A stretch of DNA of 64,000 nt from Cyrtodaria siliqua (Eukaryota; Mollusca; Bivalvia; Adapedonta; Hiatellidae): NCBI GenBank assembly GCA_037043455.1, contig JAWPHD010001337.1:217001-281000 (forward strand). The letters run 5' to 3'. Each line of letters starts with the position of its first letter. Position 1 is the stretch's first letter. The translations under genes and the position numbers were made by a program. Under the pieces are notes generated by a model. That model searched no databases. It was not told the origin of the DNA and saw nothing but the letters and a program-made list of their open reading frames with translations. Below are positions 54,495-64,000 of this stretch, one piece after another.

Positions 54495-56765
54495 AAGGCA
54501 CAGCCTAAATGGGGATTTATCCAGTTTAAGTAATTAACTTAAGAATGTTGGCTTGTGAAGTTTTGACATTTTCAAGTTTAAGAATTGTATTTTTTAAATC
54601 ATAATTATATTTGACAACAGAATTGTTTCATGTTTTACATTCTCATAGATATGGATATGATGTAGGATTTAAGATGGTAATCAAAATTTAAGCATTTGTT
54701 TTTCTTTATATTGTTTGCGTCATTTGTGATCATTTATGTTGTCAACAAAATATATATGTGTATCAAGAAAAGGTAGGTCATCACACTTTTTTTCCGACTA
54801 GGCGTCTTTGAAGAGACATTCTAACTCCAAAACTGAACATTTTCAACATTTTTTTCATAACATTACATGTAGATTTATTGAAAAACAAAGATTAATCTTT
54901 GATTACCTATATATGCACATCTTTGAAAACATAAACAATTGTAATTCTCATTCGTCTTTTTACTTTAAAAGCAAACATATATGGACCGTATACCACCTTT
55001 TTATTTACAAAAAAAATCAATATATAAAAAACGTACGTTATAATGCTCAACTTTTGTTAAAACTTGTATATGACAAGGTCCTATGACATTTCTTTCAAAA
55101 CAAGTAAATATATATAGATCTAGGTTCTAATTTTTTTATTATTACAATTTCTATAAATTACACATATTTTGGAGTTACATGTAGTTTGACATTTTGCTGT
55201 AAAAATACTGTACACACAATTTTGCTGACATGGAGATCGAATATAAAATTAGCTTTCCTTAAAATATCAAACTGTATAATTGAGGATACTGCACTCATCT
55301 ACCTTTTTATGTAAAAAAAAAAAGAACAAGAGATCACATGCACGTGTTCTGGGATGAAAATTGAAATAAAAGTTCCTGATTTCGGAATCAATCGAGATAT
55401 TGCGAAGGTGCATGTACGTAGGTAATCGGATGCAAATGTCAGATTATTAACGATGTCGCAACATACAAAGTGAACTAAGTAATGCATATTAACAGTGTTA
55501 ACATTGATAACAGACAAAAGGAAAAGCCCAAGGTGTTATGGTTTTATTTATTTTTTTATTTTATACTGTTTTGTGTACAAAACAACAATTCTAATACACC
55601 CATGCCTACGTCTAGTGTGTAATTATCTCCAATAAGTATGTGCGTATGACCTGGGAAAGATCGGTTGACGTCGTACAATGATGTAGATAGAATTTCTAAG
55701 AACACGCTGGGATTTTGTTAAGTACGTTAGTACTTTGAATCTAAAATATGCCAACTAAAATAATTTCGGCATCATAGTTTACTAGCACCACAAACATCAC
55801 CACAAATGCTTTTGCAAAATACGTTTTTGAAATATTTAATGTTAACCCTTTAATGTTCCGATTAATCGATTGTTTTAAACCCATCATCGGTTTGTTAGGC
55901 ATCCGATTATGAAGATCGATTATGAAGGCCTATACTCGATCATCGGTTAAATGTAAACGTGCACTTTTATTAACATTCAAATAGAAATAAACATAATTAT
56001 CCAGGAGACAACTATTGTAAAAATGAGTATGATACACAAATAAAAACATTTATATCAGTTATAATAAAATACAGACTTTCATGGCATCAAAATTCAGATT
56101 AACATACACATGCTATACTTCCTATACGGGTAAGTATTATCGAGGTAATTTAAAAAGATCCATATTTCATTTCATGCAAAAATATATTTAAAGCATAATT
56201 CTGCATCTTGATCGCAGGAAGTAGGTAACTAGTAGATTTAAACAATATATATAGAAGATAAGCACACATATAGAATGTATGCATGCTAAACTGCTCATGA
56301 CTCAAACCCGTGGTCCAAAGCACAAAATTATAATGTGACATAAAAAAATAGTAGTTGTAATTTATTCGATAAATCTGAATTAAAACACTGTGCGTTTGTT
56401 TTCATTACAAAATGTTACGTTTAACTGAAACAAATAATAATATATTATTAAACTTATTTGCCAGGTGTGCATGTGAAAAGCCTTATCATAAAAGTGTTTC
56501 TGTTGTAATATGTATTTCTTAACTAATTTTCTAATTATAAACTGCGTTTTAAATTCTTATTTAGTTAAAAAAAAAGTAATACGTGTATTGTCAAAATTAT
56601 TCATGGAAATGCTGGAAACTGAAGCCATTAGGGTTTTTTGTTCTCGGTTTATAGTGACTAATCTAAATCAAAGACCAAGATTCACTTTAGAAGATTCCTT
56701 CAATTAATTTTCGTTTCTTTTTCATTTTATTCCTTAAAAAATATATATAATTACAAAATAATATA
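54495..56765. other. No gene recognised
   Basis: AT-rich; no exon, repeat family or RNA gene could be supported. Confidence 0.45.
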
Positions 56766-56772
56766 ATATTTG

Positions 56773-56835
56773 CAGATTCGAACTCGGATATCCTGCGTGA
56801 CAGGCGGCCTTGCTTACCACTCCGCCACTGTCACA
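56773..56835 (-). repeat. tRNA-like SINE head or tRNA relic
   Basis: The minus strand has TGGCGGAGTGGTAAGC (A box) and GAGTTCGAATCTG (B box) at tRNA spacing, followed by an AT-rich tail. Acceptor and anticodon stems do not pair convincingly, so a functional tRNA is not claimed. Confidence 0.5.
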
Positions 56836-57009
56836 ATTTGATGACGTCATCATTAACTAGTAAATAATTTAATGTGTGTTAGTCTGTTTCCGCGACTCAT
56901 GATACTTAGCAAGACCTGACATGGATTTATATGTACATATAAATCCATGGACCTGAGTAGTGGAGTAAATAAAGTTTTTTAAAACCCAAATCAATTAAAA
57001 TTGTTCTGT

Positions 57010-57375
57010 TTAATCGTATTTATCGATTATTAGTAACTGGCGAGACTACTGGCCAGTATTGATTCATCCTCTCTAATTGCGGAAAATACCGAAGAGTTCC
57101 GATGTAGTCGGCCAATTCCGTCATTCTTCGCTTATGGCGAGATGTCGCGAATGGCGACCAGACAAGGGACATCGCCGAAGAGGTCCGAAGTGAATTTACC
57201 ATGCCTATCAGCGGAAGTAGAGACTGGTTTCCCGTTCCGTAAGCTCGACTCTCATATACTTGGCCGAAATCGGAAACCAAAGGGATAATTTTTTTCAAAC
57301 TAATAGTATGTGGACAAAAGTTGATACCGTTAAGGGGATTTTCATCCCTGGCGCTTCGCGCCAGTGATAAATTCC
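57010..57375. other. GC-richer island with terminal hairpin
   Basis: Distinctly less AT-rich than its surroundings. It ends in a perfect stem-loop CTGGCG-CTTCG-CGCCAG near 57348-57364. A minus-strand open frame of 126 codons crosses it but shows no known domain. It may be the body of an unrecognised element or noncoding RNA. Confidence 0.3.
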
Positions 57376-58045
57376 CTATAAACTGCTTACATATAATCAA
57401 ATAAAAAACTGATTTTTTTATTTTTCTTCATCATTCTACCATATGTTTAATATATTATTGATATTTGCTTTTACTCCGAACAGTTAGTATTGTGCAAAAT
57501 CAATTTGTTCTTCACAATTCTAATAATTCATAATTATGTGGATTAAGCAAATCAAGGTTACCATGTGACCTTTAAATAATTTGTACAGAGTTGTATCTGT
57601 CATGAATCGATGTCTCCTCCAATTGCACGAAATAGTTGGTACCGCAATGCATTTACATCAGTTGCCTGACATACCTTTGAACCATACATTCGACGAGTGA
57701 ACACTTCATTGAGTACCTTCTCTGTGGCTTTCTAGGCTATTGTTTATTTTTGTATACTATTTATATATAGACGAGCATCTTTTTGGCGGGAATTTCTTTA
57801 TTTACACTGTCCCGTTTTATTGGGATGACAGTAGGTTAAGTGTGGGTTTTTTTGCACCCTAGAACCTGGTTGAAACACCCAGCGGCATCTTTGCCACTGA
57901 CCGTTCCAAGGCGGTAGCCCTATTGTCAACCATTTTTGTGTTTTGTGATGTCTTATTTGCCCTTTTGTTTTTTGTTTCTGTGTGTGTTTGTGGTTGACTG
58001 TCGTCCTTGAATGCTACTTTTTCTTTTCGATTTTTATATCTACTT
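57376..58045 (+). mobile_element. Third copy of the MITE/Penelope-like composite
   Basis: 57376-57770 matches 53430-53815 (AAACTGCTTACATATAATCA, GTTGTATCTGTCATGAATCG, ACATACCTTTGAACCATACA). 57785-58045 is a Penelope-like 3' end (TGTCCCGTTTTATTGGGATG, TGACCGTTCCAAGGCGGTAG). The two blocks travel together here and at 53.4-54.1 kb, without the CXC exon in this copy. Confidence 0.75.
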
Positions 58046-58534
58046 CTTCTAATGTTTTTTTCAAAAGTTTCTGTTGTCAGTGTCCAATCTTTGACTAACT
58101 TCTGAAATAATTATTGCTATACTGGTTCCATCTTGATAAGAGTCAATCCCTCTTCCAGCAAATGCATTATCACCTAAATACATGCACTCCAGGCAATGCT
58201 TTACAAACACAGGTCCTAATTGCACTTTTTCAATTGTCAATGAAGCAAACGCTGATAAACCCTACATGTCCTGTTTTTATTTTATATCTTCTTCTATTCT
58301 GCTGACCACATTGATGAATAATGGAACTGGACTGTTAATATCTCGTTCAAAGGCGAGACATAGAATAATTACATAAGTATCTTGACTGTTGATTACAACG
58401 GAATTTTTATGCTTGAAGACGTCAACTTCTTCTCAAGTTGATTTCATTTTCTCAACACCATTGGTTTTATCCTTTTTCAAATTTAAGCATTCTTCTATTC
58501 GAGTTACACACAATTCATTGTGATACGGTTCACT

Positions 58535-58930
58535 TTAATGTTGCTGTTCCATTCACTGATCGTATTATAAATGTTATGGGACTGGATTTGCTTTGAAAAC
58601 TACTTAGAAATTTCTTTCATTGCATTATGTTATGGCCTCACGCAAGTTCAGCTGCTTTGAATCATAATATCCACGTGCCCAAAGAGAGTTCGATCTGCTT
58701 TTAGATTAATATAATTTCTTTTACTCTGAACCGTTAATGTTACTGTTCCATCCACTGACCGTATTATATACGGTATGGGACTGGTCTTGCTTTGAAAATT
58801 ACTTAGGAATTTCTTTCATTGAATTATGTTATGGCCTTACGCATGTTCAGCTGCTTTGAGTCATAATAACCACGTGCCCAAAGAGATTTTTAGAATGATA
58901 TGTTTTTTTTACTCTGAACCGTTGTTTTCG
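58535..58930. repeat. Two-unit tandem duplication, about 200 bp each
   Basis: GTTGCTGTTCCATTCACTGA... and GTTACTGTTCCATCCACTGA..., with TATGTTATGGCCTCACGCA / CCTTACGCA and CCACGTGCCCAAAGAGA in each. No coding signal. Confidence 0.85.
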
Positions 58931-59515
58931 TTTTCATAATGCTTGAAAACAGTTTTCAAGTTAATTTCGATAACCGCTCACGAAATCGCGCACTTGGTAG
59001 TTCTTTGCACGAAACTCAATAGACAAGATATTGACTGAAAGATTGGACCAGACACTGAACTCTTTCTGAAAAGGATGATAATGTGATATTGCTCATCGAA
59101 GCAAGATTAAAAACGGTTTGACTAGATTGGGCAAAATTTCAAAGATGTTCTAACTGTGGTGATCAGTTGAGGTTTATTGCATTGACATTGAGATATCAGC
59201 GCAAAAGACATCGGTACTATTTCGTAATTATTGTTGGAACTGAGACATTTGCAATATTGAAGTTATTTATTCATTTCGTCGTTCTGTTTGACAAGTTCAT
59301 ATAAAGATCAATAAATAGACATGTTGTCAGCAATAAAATAAGCTTTCCGTAATTAGCAGGGAGAATATAGTCACCAAACTCTGCTTGAAGTTTTCGCCAA
59401 ATAAGATTTTTGTTGACTGTTTTATTTCGGCTACACAACGAGAAGTCATAGTTAGTTTAAACGTATTTATTTTACGTCTACTGTAACGAAAGCTCTATGA
59501 ACTTATTTGAATAAA
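58930..59515. other. No gene recognised
   Basis: No exon or repeat supported. Confidence 0.45.
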
Positions 59516-59519
59516 TCTC

Positions 59520-59655
59520 GATGTCTTCTTGGGTAGATTCAGTACTGAGCCGTGTCTTGCTCAAGGACACAACGCATATAGTAATGACGGGGATCGAACC
59601 CACGACTTTTCGATCATTCATCCAACGCTCTACCACTAGACCACAGCGCTCCACA
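59520..59655 (-). mobile_element. tRNA-derived SINE with conserved central motif
   Basis: Minus strand: GTGGTCTAGTGGTAGAGCG (A box) and GTGGGTTCGATCCCCG (B box), a well-kept tRNA-like head, then GTTGTGTCCTTGAGCAAGAC. The last motif is the conserved core found in many invertebrate SINEs and also lies, diverged, in the 11.5 kb SINE. Confidence 0.8.
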
Positions 59656-59659
59656 TGAA

Positions 59660-60280
59660 TTCTTAAATGTCCGACGATTTCGGAATTGCGCAGGACTATT
59701 CCGAAATTGCGCAAGGGGTTAATCGATATAAAATATGCACAAAGTATCTACGCAATTTGAGAATGTTTTGAGCAAAGTACGAATTTGTGTTGGCATTTGA
59801 AAAGGAATATAGTGTTTTTAAACCTATTTATTTCTAATTTCATATACTTATTTGTTTCACCCGTCTGTTATAAATTGATACAATATAAAAAAAAACATAA
59901 TTTGGTTTGGTAAATGATTAAAATGAACTACTTAATTATTGAGAAAACAATTTGAAGCGCTCAAACAATAAAGCGCGGATTTCTATTATTGAAATAAGGA
60001 TACGTTATGGCTAAGAAAATATAAACAAGTGAAGCGCCAACAGTGGTGCAAACGCCGGATTGCGAATTCACCAGTTTAACTGAAAAATCTAAGTAAAAAG
60101 TGGCGGTGGTGGTGGTGGGGAGAGGGGTAATTCAAGTAAAGTACATGACAACGTTATGGCTCTTGTCATATAACAGTGTGTAATGACAACGACTATGTGT
60201 GCCAAGTGTCAAATCTTTCTGACAATTCTTTTTTGAGATATGAGGAAAAACAAAAATCTTAACCAAAGACTTTAACCAAA
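59660..60280. other. No gene recognised
   Basis: Includes a short GGTGGTGGTGGTGGGG run near 60107. No domain. Confidence 0.45.
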
Positions 60281-60284
60281 ACGT

Positions 60285-60385
60285 CAAAACGTGTAGACGG
60301 ACATACAGGAGGACGGGCTGACAGACAGACATACAGTCGGACGGACGGAAATCGCCTAGACTAACTATCAGCGTGAAATTGCTAC
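60285..60385 (-). repeat. Dispersed repeat end with GGACGGAC run
   Basis: GACGGGCTGACAGACAGACA, GTCGGACGGACGG, then GAAATTGCTACGCAATATTCC; same general type as the ends at 22860-22935 and 62730. Confidence 0.55.
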
Positions 60386-60389
60386 GCAA

Positions 60390-61410
60390 TATTCCTAAGA
60401 ATAAAAAAATAAACGCAACTCAGGCAATAATATTTCCAATAACGGGTCAAATTGGGTATTCCATATATAACATCTATTACAGATTTTTCTTTGATTTATT
60501 TATACAAACATTGGACCATGGTTTGGTGCCATAGTCCTTCGTATATACTTGTATATTGTATATACAAAATAAGTCAAATATTTAACATCTGCCAAATAAC
60601 AAACACGCCAATAAATGCATCAGTACTGCTAATAATTGCATTTGCATTTAATCATATTTGTTCAAGTAATATACTGATCAATAAGATATATAATATATTT
60701 AATGTCAAATTGTATATTGTCTAGAACATCTGTCCATCTAATCTGCCAAATGTACTAAAAACAATCATTTACATAGACCGTTTGAGAATAAATTACCAAT
60801 TTATGGTATTGCTAGTAATGACGATGGATATTAATAAACATTTGATTGAAAATGAGGAGATAAACAAACGTTGTATCTCGCGTATACTTGCACTTTAAAC
60901 TTACTTGGTTGCTTTTATTTTAAGTTTGAGCCACACGTTCTTCCTGCATTAATAAAGGCATTTGCCTTCAGTATTATAATTAACATCTAAAACCAAAACA
61001 TTCCTACTTTGTCCAAATTTCTACTATGCGAACGGACAATTCCGGAATTGAACCGCGCATTTTGAAAAATTCCGATAATGCCGCGCATTTTAAAACTTCT
61101 TACTTTGCGCAGAGCAATTCCGGAATTGTTCATATTCTCATTTTGCGCATAGCATATATATCGACTTCTATATAGCATGCTTTTTTACCCCGGAAAAAAT
61201 CCAGTTTTCAGAGATTTTCCACAGAATCAAATTTTTTAGCTTAGTTAAATACATTCATATGAAACTTTTTCAGCCATTAAAGTTATCGTTGGTAATTTTG
61301 ACACACAATTGTGTGCGAAATAAAGATCCAGGACCTACAAGATAACTGATGTAAAGTGTAATTAAATCGATATATTAAATATCAAAACAAATATATTTTT
61401 CATAAATATA
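60390..61410. other. No gene recognised
   Basis: AT-rich. A CAATTCCGGAATTG-like word recurs near 61035 and 61110. No coding support. Confidence 0.45.
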
Positions 61411-61414
61411 GCAA

Positions 61415-61907
61415 AATGATATATAGGGTCCTATAGAAACCACAGCGTCCGAACGCAATGGCATCGTAGGTTCGCACTGTACTGCAAACAAGGAAATACA
61501 ACAGTCTACTTTGTTTTTATAAAATTATTCCAGTTTTTACATGTTTTCGACCAAAATGTTATATTAAAAAGAAAGCAATCGCTTCAGACCTTTTGTTTAC
61601 TATAAGATAAAGTATTTAGAATAATTTAATATCATGAACATTCTTTAAAATGCATCATATGATTTTTTAAAAATAATCTCCAGTTTTCAGCGATATTTGT
61701 TTAATTTTTATATGTTGCCGCTCTCAGATGTCAATCAGGGTGTATGTATTTTGTTAGGTTCCAAGTCGGTAACCCTGTCTTCACCACCCTTTCTGTTGTT
61801 TTTTGTCTCTTTCGTTGTATTATCAAGTCCTTGTTTGCAGTACAGTGCGGACCTACGATGCTATTGCGTTCGGACGCTGTGGTTTCTATAGGACCCTATA
61901 TCTCATT
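61415..61907. mobile_element. 493-bp MITE with 80-bp terminal inverted repeats
   Basis: The left arm 61415-61494 (AATGATATATAGGGTCCTAT, CCACAGCGTCCGAACGCAAT) is the near-exact reverse complement of the right arm 61828-61907. The interior has no transposase frame. Its right side shows CCAAGTCGGTAACCCTGTCT, resembling the CCAAGGCGGTAACCCT box of the Penelope-like 3' end. A half copy is at 38196-38343. Confidence 0.88.
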
Positions 61908-61909
61908 AT

Positions 61910-62535
61910 AAATTTCAAAAATCTCACTAGAATTTGCCACCAGAGATGGTACCGACCAACCTCCTGCCCTATGGACTATTAGTACTTTACCGCTCGAAAT
62001 CCGACAACAGAAAGATTGTTTTGGGCCATTTTTCTATGAAACTGACAGATCACCAGAATTTTGGCCTCTGTACAGGCATATCAGGATTCCTATATTCCAA
62101 AAATGAACCACTTGACAAGTTTTAAACTAGTTCCCGTGTTGTCTCGTCATTTTCGTCGGTAGACGATCTTCATCTTCCTGTCTCGGCAACACAAATTGCA
62201 ATTATTAATAGTTGCCTCGCCTCTATCGTAAATGTGAACATCACGATAACTACTGCTTAACTCTTTGCAGTTGATTTTGCTAGTATACGCGAACATAATG
62301 CAAAATGAGTTTGATCCTCTGCTCTATTTTTTTTTCTTTTTCAGCTAGCACCTAATTGATAATTGATAATCTGCCAATAGAACTTGTATCTATGCATCTA
62401 AAATTAGGTATATAGTAATCTAGTCTGGAGGCCAATCCATAACTTTTGAGTCGAGTTCGACATTTTGCGAGGAGGATAGAGACAGGCATCAATCGAAAGA
62501 TTAATATCTTGCCTTTGTCGTGGTATCCGTGTTCA
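61910..62535. other. No gene recognised
   Basis: An isolated short frame at 61.9-62.1 kb has no recognised domain. Confidence 0.4.
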
Positions 62536-62567
62536 GCTCTGATTTTATACGTGACAGGAGTAAATTG

Positions 62568-62580
62568 AGGTCAAAGGTCA
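62568..62580 (+). promoter_or_regulatory. DR1 nuclear-receptor-like site, first copy
   Basis: AGGTCAAAGGTCA, a perfect direct repeat of AGGTCA spaced by one base, the consensus for RXR/HNF4-type receptors. It sits inside a repeat; function is unproven. Confidence 0.4.
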
Positions 62581-62795
62581 TGACTTTTTTCAGATTATTT
62601 AATTGAAAAATTGAATGTACATTTTTGAAAGCCATTATTATTTTGTTTTTGCACGAAGCATATTTTGGTCAAAAGCTAACATAATTAAAAGGCTTAGGTG
62701 AGCTAATATACGGTGATAAGTCTTCGTCCGTCGTCCGTCCGACCGCCCATCCGCCTTCGGTCCGCCAAAACGCCGTATGTGACATGGGTAAATTG

Positions 62796-62808
62796 AGGTC
62801 AAAGGTCA
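62796..62808 (+). promoter_or_regulatory. DR1 nuclear-receptor-like site, second copy
   Basis: Same 13 bases in the second repeat unit, 228 bp on. Confidence 0.4.
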
Positions 62809-63194
62809 TAACCCTTTTTCGGAATATTTAACGTAAAAATTGAATGTACGTTTTTGAAAGCCATTATTATTTGAATGTAACATTTAAAAAAAAAATGTTT
62901 ATTTATAAAATCACATTTCGCGTATTATCACACATGAGCCAAAGGCTTAGAGAAATGCTCAGAGATGAACTAATATATTGTGATCACTCTTCGTTGGACG
63001 TCCGTCTGTCCGTCCTCTGATCTGCCATCTCTCCGAAATTTGTCTTGTATTTTTATTAATTATTATTTTACTTTAAACGGCGTTTTGCCGATTTTGACCA
63101 ACATTCACATGGGTGGTCCTGATAGCTTAGATTTTAAGTTTGTTAAAATAAGGTCAGTGCGACATCCAAGATGGTTGCCATAACTAAAAATAGT

Positions 63195-64000
63195 TTATAT
63201 CTTAATACATCTTTTTCTCAAGAACTGCTGAACAGATGTCGACAGTTTTTGCTCAGAAATGATTCATAGGTACAGTGTTTGCGGTAGTAGCGGATCAGTT
63301 TATGTTTTTATTTCATTTATTCAGCTCGTATGCATTTGTTCTTTATGACACTTTCCACATTTGAAGATTGATCATATAAGCGTGCAACTATACACTAGCG
63401 CAAAGATTCGGCACATATTTCCTTGAGTAATTATTACCCACTTAGTGTAGCACCTATCAAGGAAAGTGATACGCTACTGCCTGAAGGATGTGAGGTTTTT
63501 AAATGAAAGAAAATAAAGATAAAATGAAATAAAAAAATGAAATGATGTTTTTTTAATACACTTTGGTGTAAGATGCTCAGGCCTGATCATCAAAATTCCA
63601 TGATTTGGAGTTTTAATCTTTTAGGGACATTGATTCCGTAAACAAGCAAAATGGCAGAATTTCTCAACAGTTAACTAACACAAGTATAAGGCATAGTTCA
63701 TAATAATTTTGGTTACAATATTGCTGAGAGAGCAGAATCTAGTAAGAAACTGTCTTAAAGTTTTCTGTAGTTTTAAATTTACGCTTTTAACCATAGTGAT
63801 CCTTTACAACCCAATGCACTGTACTGTACCATCAATCTTGTTCAAACAAAGTCCCATGTATAGATATTTCACATGTTTCCTTAGTCTTATATATTACACG
63901 TCTCACAACACAGTTAATTTTACATAGCTCTGCATATGTAGCAGGACCCCTCTGGACCACTGTAGAATTTAATGAATTTTCTTAAAAATGTTTTCTTTGT
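63195..64000. other. No gene recognised
   Basis: AT-rich to the window edge. No exon or repeat identified. Confidence 0.45.

Larger units (their letters stand above)
62540..63190. repeat. Tandemly duplicated dispersed repeat
   Basis: TAAATTGAGGTCAAAGGTCA, TTTTTGAAAGCCATTATTAT and AAAGGCTTAGGTGAGCTAAT / AAAGGCTTAGAGAAATGC recur, each with TCGTCCGTC-type runs. ACATCCAAGATGGTTGCCAT near 63163 links it to the family at 20.9-22.9 kb. Confidence 0.75.

Noticed and set aside
56773..56835. Functional tRNA gene
   Set aside because: A and B boxes are present, but acceptor and anticodon stems do not pair well; a SINE head or relic is more likely.
57020..57400. 126-codon minus frame
   Set aside because: No recognisable domain, start context or splice sites; kept only as a composition anomaly.
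59585..59655. Functional tRNA gene
   Set aside because: The tRNA-like part runs directly into the conserved SINE core, so it is a SINE head.
1..64000. Hammerhead ribozyme motifs expected in some Penelope-like elements
   Set aside because: CTGATGA-type cores were looked for in both orientations; the few hits lie in the satellite and minisatellite without the matching GAAA and stems.

Overview
The window is animal nuclear DNA, AT-rich, with small exons separated by long introns and a very dense load of mobile elements. The secreted-protein exons (ShKT, thrombospondin type 1, C1q), the tRNA-derived SINEs, the Penelope-like reverse transcriptase relics and the repeats ending in GGACGGAC-type runs best fit a bivalve or other mollusc. 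That placement is inference; no ribosomal or other marker gene is present. Nothing bacterial, no CRISPR array and no complete host gene can be supported.

Layout. 1-2600: an LTR relic, then a decayed Penelope-like element (minus strand). 2770-5181: the last three recognisable exons of a plus-strand gene, two TSP1 repeats and a terminal C1q exon with stop codon, all joined in phase 1. 5.6-18 kb: element debris (three Penelope-like fragments on the minus strand and one on the plus strand, tRNA-derived SINEs, a foldback hairpin, a TTAA-flanked MITE) and another LTR relic. 19.1-20.1 kb: a second, paralogous locus with a ShKT exon, a TSP1 exon and a broken TSP1 exon. 20.9-23.6 kb: two tandem repeat families. 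24.0-25.0 kb: two minus-strand exons resembling the C-terminal part of a Myb/SANT-like protein, with a probable frameshift. 27.4-29.3 kb: a direct duplication. 29.3-38.1 kb: a second copy of the C1q exon segment, decayed and split by a young LTR retrotransposon (29854-37436). 39.1-42.8 kb: a 30-bp satellite of roughly 100 units with a foldback insertion. 43-64 kb: an LTR relic with a tRNA-Lys-type primer site, tandem duplications, MITEs, two copies of a small CXC-type cysteine-rich exon, Penelope-like 3' ends, SINEs and repeats carrying nuclear-receptor-like DR1 motifs.

How it fits together. The host signal is a duplicated secreted-protein locus: ShKT and TSP1 modules feeding a C1q head, a layout expected of extracellular recognition or matrix proteins. 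The 5' copy keeps an intact C1q exon. The 3' copy is a pseudogene that served as landing site for the retrotransposon. Comparing the two copies gives pre-insertion sequences for two elements.

The most interesting object is the LTR retrotransposon. It has same-length LTRs (1515 bp each) that I read as identical, a 5-bp target duplication, a tRNA-Leu-type primer site, a polypurine tract and one open 1200-codon frame encoding Gag, protease and integrase. Its reverse transcriptase and RNase H are missing, and only a short RNase H C-terminal-like remnant remains, after the integrase. This implies a Gmr1-like order (integrase before RT) and recent movement with RT supplied in trans.
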